Source: Solirubrobacteraceae bacterium
Lineage (GTDB): Bacteria; Actinomycetota; Thermoleophilia; Solirubrobacterales; Solirubrobacteraceae
Assembly (NCBI GenBank): GCA_030690545.1
Contig: JAUYGN010000097.1
Location: forward strand, 1 to 40,366
Reading direction: 5' to 3'
DNA: 40,366 bases
A model generated the notes under the pieces. That model had not been told where the DNA came from and made no database searches. It worked only from the letters and a program-made list of their open reading frames with translations. A program made the position numbers and the translations under genes. Numbering within the stretch: position 1 is the first letter of the stretch; each line of letters opens with the position of its first letter. Below, piece by piece: positions 10,906-21,892 of the stretch.

Positions 10906-13131
10906 CTACGCGCTCGCGGGAGCCGGCACCGGCCGTGCTTCGGGCACGAGCCAGATGACGCCCAGCGGCGGCAGCGTCAGCTCCGCCGAGCACGGCTGTG
11001 AGTGCCACGGCAGCGGCTCGGCGTCGACGCCGCCGAGGCTGCCCGTGTCCGTCCCGCCGTAGAACGACGAATCGGTGTTCAGCGCCTCGACCCAGCGGCC
11101 GGAGCGCGGCAGGCCGAGCCGGTAGCCGGGCCGCGGCACCGGCGACAGGTTGCAGACGCAGACGAGCACGTCGGTCGACGGGTCCTCGCCAACCCGCGCG
11201 AAGGCGACGACGTTGGCATCGGCGTCGTTGGGCTCAACCCAGTAGAAGCCGCGGCCCTCGAAGTCGACCTCGTAGAGCGCCGGCGTCTCACGCAGGACGC
11301 GGTTGAGGTCGCGGATCAGCGACTGCACGCCGGCGTTCTCGCCGCTCTCCAGCAGATGCCAGTCCAGCGACCGATCGTGGCTCCACTCCGCCTGCTGGGC
11401 GAACTCCTGGCCCATGAACAGGAGCTTCTTTCCGGGATGGGCCCACATGAAGGCATACAGCGACCGCAGGTTGGCCAGCTGCTGCCAGCGATCGCCGGGC
11501 ATCCGGTCGATCAGCGAGCCCTTGCCGTGCACGACCTCGTCGTGCGACAGCGGCAGGACGAAGTTCTCGCTGAACGCGTAGACGAGCGAGAACGTCAGCT
11601 CGTGGTGGTGATAGCGCCGGTGGATCGGGTCCTGCTGGAAATAGCCCAGCGTGTCGTGCATCCAGCCCATGTTCCACTTGAAGCCGAAGCCCAGGCCGCC
11701 GAGGTACGTCGGCCGCGAGACGCCCGGCCAGGCCGTCGACTCCTCGGCCGCGCTGATCACGCCCGGCTCGTCGCGGTGCAGCACCTCGTTGAGCTCCTTG
11801 AGGAAGGCGACCGCCTCGAGGTCCTCGCGGCCGCCGAACGCGTTGGGCACCCACTCGCCGGCCTTGCGCGAGTAGTCGAGGTACAGCATCGACGCGACGG
11901 CGTCGACGCGGATCCCGTCGGCGTGGAACTCACGCGCCCAGAACAGCGCGTTGGCGACGAGGAAGTTGCGCACCTCGTTGCGGCCGTAGTTGAAGATCAG
12001 CGTGCCCCACTCGGGGTGCGAGCCGCGGCGCGCGTCGTCGTGCTCGTAGAGCGCCGTGCCGTCGAAGCGCGCCAGCGCCCACGAGTCGCGCGGGAAGTGC
12101 GCCGGCACCCAGTCCAGCAGCACGCCGATGCCGTGCTCGTGCATCCGGTCGACGAAGGCACGGAAGTCGTCGGGCGAGCCGAAGCGCGGCGTCGGGGCGT
12201 AGTACGACGTCACCTGGTAGCCCCACGAGCCCGAGAACGGATGCGCCATGACGGGCATCAGCTCGACGTGCGTGAAGCCGAGGTCCGAGACGTAGGACGC
12301 CAGCTCGTCGGCGAGCTCGAGGTACGTCAGCGAGCGGTTGTCCTGCAGCGGATTGAGCCGCCAGGAGCCGAGATGGACCTCGTAGACGGAGACCGGCTGC
12401 GCATACGGCTCGGCCTCGGCGCGCGCGGCGAGGAACTCCGCGTCCTGCCAATCGTAGGTCGACGTGTGGACGATCGACGCCGTCTGCGGCGGCAGCTCGG
12501 TCTGAAACGCGAATGGATCGGCCTTCACGAGCGGCTCGCCGGACTGCGCGCGGATCTCGAACTTGTAGCGCGCGCCGTCGCCGACGGCCGGCACGAAGAG
12601 CTCCCAGATCCCCGAGCCGCCGAGCGCGCGCATCATGTGCAGGCGCCCGTCCCAGAAGTTGAAGTCGCCGACGACGGAGACCGAGCGGGCGGCCGGCGCC
12701 CAGACGGCGAACGAGACGCCCGCGACGCCATCCAGCTCGCGCACGTGCGCGCCCATCTTCGACCACAGCTGCTCGTGGCGGCCCTCGCGGAAGAGGTGCT
12801 CGTCGAGGTCTGACAGCGTCGGCGCGAAGCGGTACGGGTCGTGCGTCGTCCACGTCGCGCCGTCGGGGTAGCGGATCTCGAGCTCGTAGGTCAACGGCGC
12901 CGCGCCGGCCTCCAGCGACGCGCCGCGCAGCTCGCCCTCGAAGACGCCGCCGGGATGGACGCGCTCGAGCTCGACGCCGGACGGCTGCACGATCACCGAC
13001 TCGGCGGCGGGGTGCAGCGCGCGGATCGTCACCCCCTCGGCGGAGGCGTGCGCGCCGAGGATCGCGTGCGGGTCATGGTGGTCGCGGGCGACGAGCCGGT
13101 CGAGCTGCGCGGTGCTCACCGGAGCGGTCAT
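10906..13131 (-). CDS. glgB: 1,4-alpha-glucan branching enzyme GlgB
   Basis: Cuts alpha-1,4 chains and re-attaches them as alpha-1,6 branches, the last step of the GlgE pathway. The 741-residue protein has the long form of the family: an N-terminal CBM48-like module (about 15-105), a second (about 125-225; SFAVWAPAARSVSVVGDFN) and the GH13 barrel. Landmarks are ELMPVMAHPFSGSWGYQ (about 290-306), LLDWVPAHFP, nucleophile Asp410 in DGIRVDAVASMLY, acid/base Glu463 in AEEST and LSHDEVVHGKGSL. It sits 27 bases after the maltokinase gene as the last gene of the glgE-treS-mak-glgB operon. About 175 bases separate it from fbpA with no clear terminator. Confidence 0.96.
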   Translation of the reverse strand: MTAPVSTAQLDRLVARDHHDPHAILGAHASAEGVTIRALHPAAESVIVQPSGVELERVHPGGVFEGELRGASLEAGAAPLTYELEIRYPDGATWTTHDPYRFAPTLSDLDEHLFREGRHEQLWSKMGAHVRELDGVAGVSFAVWAPAARSVSVVGDFNFWDGRLHMMRALGGSGIWELFVPAVGDGARYKFEIRAQSGEPLVKADPFAFQTELPPQTASIVHTSTYDWQDAEFLAARAEAEPYAQPVSVYEVHLGSWRLNPLQDNRSLTYLELADELASYVSDLGFTHVELMPVMAHPFSGSWGYQVTSYYAPTPRFGSPDDFRAFVDRMHEHGIGVLLDWVPAHFPRDSWALARFDGTALYEHDDARRGSHPEWGTLIFNYGRNEVRNFLVANALFWAREFHADGIRVDAVASMLYLDYSRKAGEWVPNAFGGREDLEAVAFLKELNEVLHRDEPGVISAAEESTAWPGVSRPTYLGGLGFGFKWNMGWMHDTLGYFQQDPIHRRYHHHELTFSLVYAFSENFVLPLSHDEVVHGKGSLIDRMPGDRWQQLANLRSLYAFMWAHPGKKLLFMGQEFAQQAEWSHDRSLDWHLLESGENAGVQSLIRDLNRVLRETPALYEVDFEGRGFYWVEPNDADANVVAFARVGEDPSTDVLVCVCNLSPVPRPGYRLGLPRSGRWVEALNTDSSFYGGTDTGSLGGVDAEPLPWHSQPCSAELTLPPLGVIWLVPEARPVPAPASA

Positions 13132-13158
13132 CGACAGCCGGGGGATGGGGTGGCGAGA

Positions 13159-14428
13159 TCAGTCATCGTGGTCCTCGTGCAACAGTCGTGCGATACCCGC
13201 TACGGGAATCGGCACCCAGTCGGGACGGTTGTTGAGCTCGTAGCGCAGCTCGTAGACGGCCTTCTCGAGCTCGAAGATCGCCAGCAGCTTGTCGATCGCC
13301 GGCCGGCCGGCGGGCAGCAGCGTCGGCTCGACGGACTCCAGGTAGGCCTCGAGGAAGGCGCTGCGCGCCTGCTCCTCCCAGCCGTCCGGGGCCGGCGCGC
13401 CGCGCAGCAGCCGGGCCGCCGAGGCCGCGTAGGCGAACGAGCGCAGCATCCCGGCGACGTCGCGCAGCGGCGAGCGCTTGCGGCGGCGGTCCAGCAGCGA
13501 CCGCGCCGGCTCGCCCTCGAAGTCGAGGATGACCCAGCGCCCCCCGGCGCCGTTGGAGCCGGCCTCGAGCATCGTCTGGCCGAGGTGGTAGTCGCCGTGG
13601 TGACGGATCAGCCGCCCGCCGACGCCGACATGCGACATCAGCTGCAGGCGGTCGCGCACCTCCTCGCCGCGACCGGCGATCGGCGCCAGGGCCGGGTCGT
13701 CGCGCGGCAGGTCGAGAAAGGCGCGCTCGATCTGCTCGTCGATCGTCGCCGTCAGCAGCGACAGCGCCTCGCTGCTGGGCTCCTCGGGCGCGAACGCCGA
13801 GTCGCTCTGGTCGGAGGCGAGCACGCTGTGCATCTCGCCGGTCGCGGCACCGAGCTCGGGCAGCCTGGCGAGCACCTCCGCGGGATCGTCGAGCGCGAGC
13901 TGCCAGCCGTCGCGGGCCTCGCCGACGAACTCCTGCATGATCCCCAGCGTCGCCTGCATCAGCTCGCCGTCGTAGTCGTACCAGCCGGTCAGCGCGGCGA
14001 TGCTGCGAAAGCCGCGCGAGGAGAGGAAGCGCAGCATCTCCAGCTCGGGATTGACGCCCGGCTCGACGCGGCGAAAGACCTTCAGCACCTGCTGCTCGCC
14101 GAAGACGATCGACGAGTTGGACTGCTCGGCGCCGATCGGGCGGATCGCACCGGTCGGCTCCAGGCCGCCGTGGAAGCTGACGCCGTCGACGCTGGCCTGC
14201 GCGCCGAGCAGGCCGGCGAGCGCGCGCAGCCCGCCCTCCTCGCCCGGCAGCAGCTGGTAGAGCTCATGCGTGCCGGCCTGAAAGCGCGTCTCGACGAGCT
14301 CGATCGCCAGTGCCGGAGCGTCGCTGAGGCCGATCCGCTCGAGCACGTTGACGGCCGCCACCTCGCGCGCCTTGGAGGCGAACCAGCGCTGCTCGGTGAC
14401 CCACTCCTCGAGCGGCCCCTCGATCCGG

Positions 14429-14442
<14 letters not shown>
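13159..14442 (-). CDS. mak: Maltokinase (Mak/Pep2)
   Basis: Phosphorylates maltose to maltose 1-phosphate with ATP, providing the donor for GlgE. The 427-residue protein resembles aminoglycoside-kinase-fold maltokinases: an N-terminal cap starting [14 protein letters not shown] (typical of Mak), the catalytic motif HGDYHLGQ (282-289) and metal-binding ILDFEGEP (305-312). It overlaps treS by 14 bases, and in many actinobacteria the two are fused or adjacent because TreS and Mak act as a complex. Here they are separate proteins. Confidence 0.93.
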
Positions 14443-16095
<1,653 letters not shown>

Positions 16096-16099
<4 letters not shown>

Positions 16100-18015
16100 G
16101 CGACCCGCAGCAGGTGCGCGACGCGGTATGGGTCGAGGCGCACGAAGTTGCGCCCCATGCGCCAGTCGAAGCTCTCGCCGGACAGCAGGTCGGTGACGGT
16201 GAAGACCGGCGCCAGGCCGAGGCCGTAGGGCACGACGACGACCCCTTCCTGGGGAGTGGCGGGATCCAGCGTGACGACCGTGATGATCGTATTGTCGCCG
16301 GCCCGCTTCGCGTAGGCGATCAGGGCGTCGTTCTCGGTCGTCAGGAACTGGATGTTGTCGAGTTGCTGCAGGGCGGGGTTCTCCCGCCGGATCGCGTTGA
16401 TGCGCTCGATCAGCGACAGCAGCGGGCCGTTGAGCGCGCGCTCCTTGAGCTCGTACTTCTCGGAGTGGTCGTACTCCTCGCTGCCGGGCTTGACCGGCAC
16501 GCGCTCGAAGCTCTCGAAGCCCGAGTAGATCCCGTACGTCGGGCTCAGCGTGGCGGCCAGGACGAGCCGGCTGGCGAACTTCGGCGGGCCGCCGTGCTGC
16601 AGCTCCTCGGTCAGGATGTCGGGCGTGTTGACGAAGAAGTTGGGCCGGTAGTAGTCCTGCATCCCGCTCGTCGCCAGCTCGGTGACGTAGTCGGTCAGCT
16701 CCCACTTCGAGCTCTTCCAGGTGAAGTACGTGTAGGACTGGTTGAAGCCGATCTTCGCGAGCTGGCGCATCATCGCGGCGCGCGTGAACGCCTCGGCGAG
16801 GAAGATGATCTGCGGGTGCTCGGCGCGCAGCTGCGCGATCAGCCACTCCCAGAAGGCGAGCGGCTTGGTGTGCGGGTTGTCGACGCGAAAGACCGTCACG
16901 CCGTGGTCGGCCCAGTAGCGCACGACGTCGCGCAGCGCGTTCCACAAGGCCTGCCAGTCGTCGGTCTCCCAGTTGACGTTGTAGATGTCCTGGTACTTCT
17001 TGGGCGGATTCTCGGCGTACTTCAGGGTCCCGTCGGGACGGCGGTGAAACCACTCCGGATGCTCGCTCAGCCAGGGATGGTCGGCCGAGCACTGGATCGC
17101 GAAGTCCAGCGCGACGTCGATCCCGTGGTCGGCGGCGGTCGCGACGAGCGCGTCGAAGTCCTCGATCGTGCCGAGGTCCGGATGCAGCGCCGTGTGGCCG
17201 CCGGTCGCGTCGCCGATCGCCCACGGCGAGCCGGGATCGCCGGGCGCGGCCTGCAGCGCGTTGTTGACGCCCTTGCGGTTCGTCAGGCCGATCGGGTGGA
17301 CGGGCGGCAGGTAGAGGACGTCGAAGCCGAGGTCGGCGAGCGCGGGGATCTGCTGCTGCACGCCCGCCAAGCCGCCCCACGAGCGCGGAAAGAGCTCATA
17401 CCAGGAGCCGAAGCGACCGCGCACGGGATCGACGTCGACGTGCAGCTTGGCGTCCATCGTCGTCGCGCGGCTGCGGTCGGGGTAGCGCTCGACGATCGCG
17501 TGGAGCTCGGGGTCGAGCGCGACCTCGGGGCTCGGCGCGTCCTCGCGCAGGCCGGCGACGGCGCGCTCGATCCGCCGGCGGTCGGCGCCCTTGGCGCGCG
17601 CGGCGGCCTGCTCGAGCAGCACGACGCCCTCCGACAGCTCCCCGGAGAGGTCGCTCTGGCCGGCGTCGAGCTTGCGCCTGAGCTCCTCGCGCCAGCTTGC
17701 GAACGCGTCGGCCCAGGCCGCGATCGTCCACGTGTAGCGGCCGAGGCGGTCGACGCCGAACGCACCCGCCCAGCGGTCTCCGTCGACGTGCGCGTCGGTG
17801 CGCACCATCGGGCTCTCGACCCACTTCTTCGAACCGGGCGGGCAGGAGCGCACGACCGCGCGCAGGACGTCGTGCCCGTCGGCGAAGATGTCGGCGCTCA
17901 CCGCGACGGCGTCGCCGACGCAGCGCTTGGCAGGGTGGCGGCCGCAGTCGATCATCGGCGCCGGCTGCCCGATCTGGATGCGCGGCGGCGGTTTCGCGTT
18001 CTTGGGCGAGGGCAT
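16096..18015 (-). CDS. glgE: Alpha-1,4-glucan:maltose-1-phosphate maltosyltransferase GlgE
   Basis: Extends alpha-1,4-glucan with maltosyl units from maltose 1-phosphate, releasing phosphate. The 639-residue protein has the GlgE layout: an N-terminal beta domain, a helical insert (about 105-185), and a GH13_3 barrel with [25 protein letters not shown], nucleophile Asp379 in [10 protein letters not shown] and acid/base Glu408 in FLAEAFTR. The conserved YNVNWET and NPPKKYQDI segments typical of GlgE are present. It is the first gene of the glgE-treS-mak-glgB operon. It diverges from malQ with only 36 bases between the two starts, so their promoters must overlap or lie inside the opposite gene. 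Confidence 0.96.
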
Positions 18016-18051
18016 TGCCTGACACTCTCTCCGATTCCGGAGCTTCGTAAC

Positions 18052-19287
18052 GTGAACGCACAGCTATCCCACCGATCGGCAGGCGTGCAGCTGCATCCGA
18101 CCAGCCTTCCGGCCGGACGGCTCGGCGACGACGCGCTGCGGTTCGTCGACTGGCTCGCCGAGGCCGGCCAGTCGTGGTGGCAGATGCTGCCGCTCGGTCC
18201 GCCCGACCGGGCTCGCTCGCCCTACAAGTCGGCCTCCGCGTTCGCCGCCTGGCGCGGCCTGCTGAGCGACCCGGCGGCACCGGTCTCCGACGACGAGATC
18301 GACGCGTTTCGCATGCGCGAGTCCTTCTGGATCGGCGACTGGGAGCGCGTCGCCGGCGGCCGGCGGGCGGTCGCCGACCAGGTCCGCTTCGCGCGCGAGT
18401 GGGACGCGCTGCGCCGCTATGCCCGCGAGCGCGGCGTCGGGCTGATCGGCGACGTGCCGATCTACGTCGCGCCCGGCAGCGCCGACCACCGCGCGTGGCC
18501 GGCGTTGTTTCGCTCCGGCGAGGTCGCGGGCGCGCCGCCCGACGCGCTCAGCGAGCGCGGGCAGCTGTGGGGCAACCCGCTGTACGACTGGCCGGCGCTG
18601 CAGCGCCGCGACTACCACTGGTGGACGGAGCGGCTGCGGCGCACGTTCGCGCTGTTCGACGTCACCCGGATCGATCACTTCCGCGGCTTCGTCGCCTACT
18701 GGGCGGTGCCCGAGGACGCGTCGGACGCGCGAGGCGGGCACTGGCGGCGCGGCCCGGGACGGGCGGTCTTCGACGCCGCCGCGCGCTCGCTCGGGCCGCT
18801 TCCGGTGATCGCCGAGGACCTCGGCGTCATCACCGCGCCGGTCACGCGCCTGCGCCGGTCGCTCGGCTTCCCCGGCATGGTCGTGATGCAGTTCGGCTTC
18901 GATCCCGACGACCCGCGCGGCCCGCACCGCCTGGAGAACCACGAGCACGACAGCGTCGTCTACACGGGAACGCACGACACCGACACGCTGCGCGGCTGGT
19001 GGTCGGCCCTGCCGGCCGCGACGCGCCGCGCAGCGGAGGCGCAGTTCGCCGCCGCCGACGTCGTCGAGCCCGAGCCCTGGTGGTCGACGATCCGCCTGGC
19101 CTACTCGTCGCCGGCGCGGCTGGCGATGATCCAGGCACAGGACGTGCTCGGCCTCGGCGGCGAGGCGCGGATGAACGTCCCCGGCCGCGCGACCGGCTCG
19201 TGGCGCTGGCGGATGGCGCCGGGTGCCCTGACGCCCGAGCTCGCCAAGCGCCTGCGCGCTGCGACGGAGGAGTCCGGGCGCTCGTAG
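18052..19287 (+). CDS. malQ: Compact 4-alpha-glucanotransferase MalQ
   Basis: Amylomaltase (GH77) that disproportionates malto-oligosaccharides. The 411-residue product from GTG 18052 starts GVQLHPTSLPAGRLG and has LPLGPPDRARSPYKSASAFA (about 46-65), GDVPIYVAPGSAD (133-145), nucleophile Asp208 in VTRIDHFRGF, acid/base Glu255 in VIAEDLG and YTGTHDTDT (about 316). All catalytic landmarks are intact. It is much shorter than common MalQ proteins (about 500 residues or more): the region between the SPYKSASAF motif and GDVPIYVA spans only about 70 residues, so an insert present in other members is reduced. A GTG at 18082, near the HPTSLP motif, is an alternative start. Confidence 0.9.
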   Translation: MNAQLSHRSAGVQLHPTSLPAGRLGDDALRFVDWLAEAGQSWWQMLPLGPPDRARSPYKSASAFAAWRGLLSDPAAPVSDDEIDAFRMRESFWIGDWERVAGGRRAVADQVRFAREWDALRRYARERGVGLIGDVPIYVAPGSADHRAWPALFRSGEVAGAPPDALSERGQLWGNPLYDWPALQRRDYHWWTERLRRTFALFDVTRIDHFRGFVAYWAVPEDASDARGGHWRRGPGRAVFDAAARSLGPLPVIAEDLGVITAPVTRLRRSLGFPGMVVMQFGFDPDDPRGPHRLENHEHDSVVYTGTHDTDTLRGWWSALPAATRRAAEAQFAAADVVEPEPWWSTIRLAYSSPARLAMIQAQDVLGLGGEARMNVPGRATGSWRWRMAPGALTPELAKRLRAATEESGRS

Positions 19288-19569
19288 TCGCACCGCGGCG
19301 TCCGCGCCCACAGCGTTCGTGCGGCACGAACGACATCACTGAGGACCTGGGAGCGGTTCGTCCCAGGCAGCTCGAGCGATCGGCCTGTGGCAGCTTTGGG
19401 GCGATATCCGCCCAACAGCTGCCACACAGCTCCGCCTGAGGACGGATCCCTCACTCGCTCCCAGTTCTTCATCGATGCCGTTCGCCGACGTCCCGTGCGA
19501 CCCCCGCCGGTGAGCGACGCGACGTCACGAGGAGCGACCGCGCGCCCCACCTCGTAGACTGCCGCCGCC
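19288..19569. other. 282-base hairpin-rich intergenic region
   Basis: No credible ORF. Three local stem-loops are visible: 19315-19331 (7-bp perfect stem), 19346-19367 (7-bp perfect stem) and 19385-19429 (9-bp perfect stem plus a continuing inner stem). CTGGGAGCG (19347-19355) can also pair with CGCTCCCAG (19456-19464), and GGCAGCT occurs twice (19366-19372, 19389-19395), each able to pair with AGCTGCC (19417-19423). The first hairpins probably terminate malQ. The alternative pairings hint at, but do not prove, a regulatory leader for the methyltransferase gene. Confidence 0.5.
19385..19429 (+). terminator. Long hairpin downstream of malQ
   Basis: GTGGCAGCT (19387-19395) pairs with AGCTGCCAC (19417-19425). 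Inside it TTGGG pairs with CCCAA (19411-19415), one base bulges, and CG/CG closes an ATATC-type loop. There is no T-run. It is a likely terminator of malQ, or part of a larger structured region. Confidence 0.5.
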
Positions 19570-20511
19570 ATGGCTGCCCCCGCCAGCGCGGACGCGATTC
19601 GCGACGTCAACACGCGCTACCACGACGCCGCGGCCGCGCAGTACGACACGAAGTGGGGCGTCGACTACGGCGAGGTCGGGCGCAACCAGGTGCGCGGCAA
19701 GCTGCGCAAGCTGCTCGGCAACCCGCTGCCGACGTTCGATCGCTCGCTGGAGATCGGTGCCGGCACGGGCTACTTCACGCTGAACATGCTGCAGGACGGG
19801 ATCGTCCGCGAGGCCGTCGCGACCGACATCTCGCCGGGGATGCTCGACGCGCTGCAGGCCAACGCGCAGCGGATCGGGGTGACGGTGCAGACGGTCGCCT
19901 GCGATGCCGAGGCGCTGCCGTTCGACGACGACTCGTTCGACCTCGTGCTCGGCCACGCGGTCCTGCACCACATCCCGCAGCTGGATCGCGCGTTCGCCGA
20001 GTTCCGGCGCGTGCTGCGCCCCGGCGGCCGGTTCCTCTTCGCCGGCGAGCCGTCGCAGACCGGCGACCGGATCGCCGCCTACCCGAAGCGCGTCGCGCTC
20101 GCCACGGCGCCGCTGTGGCGCACGCTCATGCGCGCCCGGCCGGCCGAGGGCTATGAGCATCCCGACGCGCACGGCGCGTGGCCGGCCGAGCACGAGGGCC
20201 TCGACGGCGAGTCGCTCGAGCCGTTCGTCGACGTCCATGCCTTCACGCCCGACGAGGTCGGCGCCTGGGCCCGCGGCGCCGGCTTCGACGACGTCCGCGT
20301 GCGCGGCGAGGAGCTGCTGGCCAACTGGTTCGGCTGGGTCAACCGCACGCTCGAGGCGACCGCCGTTCCCGAGGACATCCCGTGGCTGTGGCGCCAGTAC
20401 GCGTTTCGCGGCTATCTCGCGCTGCAGGCCGTCGACGTCGCGCTGCTCGAGGGGCGGCTGCCGCCGAAGGTCTTCTACAACCTGATGGTCGCCGGAAGGA
20501 AGCCGAGCTGA
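19570..20511 (+). CDS. Class I SAM-dependent methyltransferase
   Basis: A 313-residue protein with the Rossmann methyltransferase signature: motif I LEIGAGTGYFT (about 60-70), an acidic residue after strand 2 (ATDISPGML), DAEALPFDDDSFDLVLGHAVLHHIPQ as motifs II/III and LRPGGRFLFAGEP. The substrate is not evident. The C-terminal 120 residues (WARGAGFDDVRVRGEELLANWFGW...) are longer than in minimal methyltransferases and may bind the substrate. The stop overlaps the next gene's probable CTG start, so the two are translationally coupled. The glucan genes upstream and the SGNH/acyltransferase genes downstream suggest a role in sugar or lipid modification, but this is inference. Confidence 0.85.
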   Translation: MAAPASADAIRDVNTRYHDAAAAQYDTKWGVDYGEVGRNQVRGKLRKLLGNPLPTFDRSLEIGAGTGYFTLNMLQDGIVREAVATDISPGMLDALQANAQRIGVTVQTVACDAEALPFDDDSFDLVLGHAVLHHIPQLDRAFAEFRRVLRPGGRFLFAGEPSQTGDRIAAYPKRVALATAPLWRTLMRARPAEGYEHPDAHGAWPAEHEGLDGESLEPFVDVHAFTPDEVGAWARGAGFDDVRVRGEELLANWFGWVNRTLEATAVPEDIPWLWRQYAFRGYLALQAVDVALLEGRLPPKVFYNLMVAGRKPS

Positions 20512-21191
20512 GCGCAGACGGCCAGCGCTGTCGCAAGGGCCTCGTCGCGCTCGGCGACAGCATCACCGTCGGCGAGGGGTCGATGACGCTCGGGGTGACG
20601 CCGCTGTCGTGGGCGCAGTGGCTGGCGCGCGCGCTGGACCTGCCGTACACGTCCTATGCGGTCAACGGCGCGATGGCGGCGGACGTGCTGCACGAGCAGC
20701 TTGCGCGCGTGCGCTTGCACTACGACGTCGGCGCGCTCTACGTCGGCGCCAACGACGCCCGCTCGCCGGCATTCGACCCGGGCGCCTACGAGCGCGACCT
20801 CGACGCGATCGCGGCACGCCTGAGCGAGCGCTGCGAGCGCCTGCTGCTGCTGACGCTGCCCGAGGATCTCGGCCGGCCGACGTGCTCCCCCAAGCCGGCG
20901 GCGGCGAACGAGGCCGTGCACCGCGTCGCCACGCGCCGCGCCGCGACCGTCGCCGACCTCGCCGACTTCGCGGGCTGGACGCTCGTACTGCCAGACGCCG
21001 TCCATCCGACGCCGCTCGGCCAGCTCGAGATCGCCGACCGCGCGGCACGCGCACTCGGGACCGCCATGCTGCCGTCGTCGCTCGTCGCCGACCGCCGCGG
21101 ACACGACGCGCGCTACGCCCCGGCCCATGCTCGCGCGCTCGCCCGCGACCTGCTGCGCCGCGCGCGCGAGCGCGCGCTCCCTCCGCGCTGA
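20508..21191 (+). CDS. SGNH/GDSL-family hydrolase or acyltransferase
   Basis: A 227-residue protein with SGNH blocks: LVALGDSITVGEG (nucleophile Ser, block I), YAVNGAMAADV (block II Gly), YVGANDAR (block III Asn) and PDAVHPTPLG (Asp/His, block V). Members are esterases, lipases or acyltransferases on small esters or carbohydrates. There is no signal peptide, so it probably acts in the cytoplasm. No ATG, GTG or TTG sits at a sensible place. CTG 20508 overlaps the methyltransferase stop (CTGA) and has GGAAGGA 7 bases upstream (20494-20500), so I use it. In-frame GTG codons near 20373 and 20379 would add a long Arg-rich shadow. Confidence 0.8.
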   Translation: MSADGQRCRKGLVALGDSITVGEGSMTLGVTPLSWAQWLARALDLPYTSYAVNGAMAADVLHEQLARVRLHYDVGALYVGANDARSPAFDPGAYERDLDAIAARLSERCERLLLLTLPEDLGRPTCSPKPAAANEAVHRVATRRAATVADLADFAGWTLVLPDAVHPTPLGQLEIADRAARALGTAMLPSSLVADRRGHDARYAPAHARALARDLLRRARERALPPR

Positions 21192-21272
21192 CGCCGGACG
21201 ACCGCTCCCGTGGGAGCTCGCGGCCGGTCACACGCACGCCCACCACGGGCCTCACGCCGTAGCATCGTCGCG

Positions 21273-21797
21273 ATGGCGTCGCTGCGAACCGTGCGCAGGC
21301 CCCGCGTGCGCGCCGGGCGCAACGTCTCGCTCGGCCGGCGCGTGCAGCTGGACGTCTTCCCCGGTGCGCTGCTCGTGATCGGCGACGGCTGCCGGATCGG
21401 CGACCGCACGCGGATCGTCGTCCAGCGGGGACGCATCGAGCTCGGGGCCGGCGCGACGCTCGGCGAGGGCTGCACGATCGTCGCCCATGCGGAGGTGACG
21501 ATCGGCGCCGGCGCGCGTCTGGACGATGGTGCCGTGCTCGTCGACTTCGACCACGTGATCGACGACGTCGAGCGCCCGATCCGCGCGCAGCCGCTCGTCG
21601 CGACGCCGATCGCGATCGGCGCTCGCGCGCGCATCGGCCTCGGGTCCGGGGTCCTGCGTGGGATCACCGTCGGCGCCGATGCGGTCGTCGGCCCGCACGC
21701 CGTCGTGACGCGCGACGTGGCGCCGGGCGCGACGGTCGGCGGCATCCCGGCGCGGCCGCTGGTCGCTCCCGGCGACTCGACGAGCGTTCCCGGATAG
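21273..21797 (+). CDS. Hexapeptide-repeat (LbetaH) acyltransferase
   Basis: A 174-residue protein consisting almost wholly of imperfect hexapeptide repeats ([LIV]-G-x4), for example VIGDGCRIGDRTRI, IELGAGATLGEGCTIV and VTIGAGARLDDGAVL. They continue to VGPHAVVTRDVAPGATVGGIPARPLV, the standard C-terminus of O-acetyltransferases of the CysE/WecH/maltose-acetyltransferase type. These form trimeric left-handed beta helices and usually transfer acetyl from acetyl-CoA to sugars. The acceptor is unknown. The N-terminal 25 residues are basic. ATG 21273 is chosen because repeats begin soon after it. It lies 82 bases after the SGNH gene. Confidence 0.85.
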   Translation: MASLRTVRRPRVRAGRNVSLGRRVQLDVFPGALLVIGDGCRIGDRTRIVVQRGRIELGAGATLGEGCTIVAHAEVTIGAGARLDDGAVLVDFDHVIDDVERPIRAQPLVATPIAIGARARIGLGSGVLRGITVGADAVVGPHAVVTRDVAPGATVGGIPARPLVAPGDSTSVPG

Positions 21798-21892
21798 GGT
21801 CGCTGCGCGACATCCGCGCAGGGCACCGCCAACATCGCTCGGCGCGCCCCACGCGCGAGCAGCGGAACGGGTACAACCCACGGATCGACTCG

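Noticed and set aside
16100-17380. 983-residue version of TreS, suggesting a GlgE-TreS fusion
   Set aside because: The extension is an off-frame reading of glgE without motifs; ATGA overlap at 16096-16099 marks the true start.
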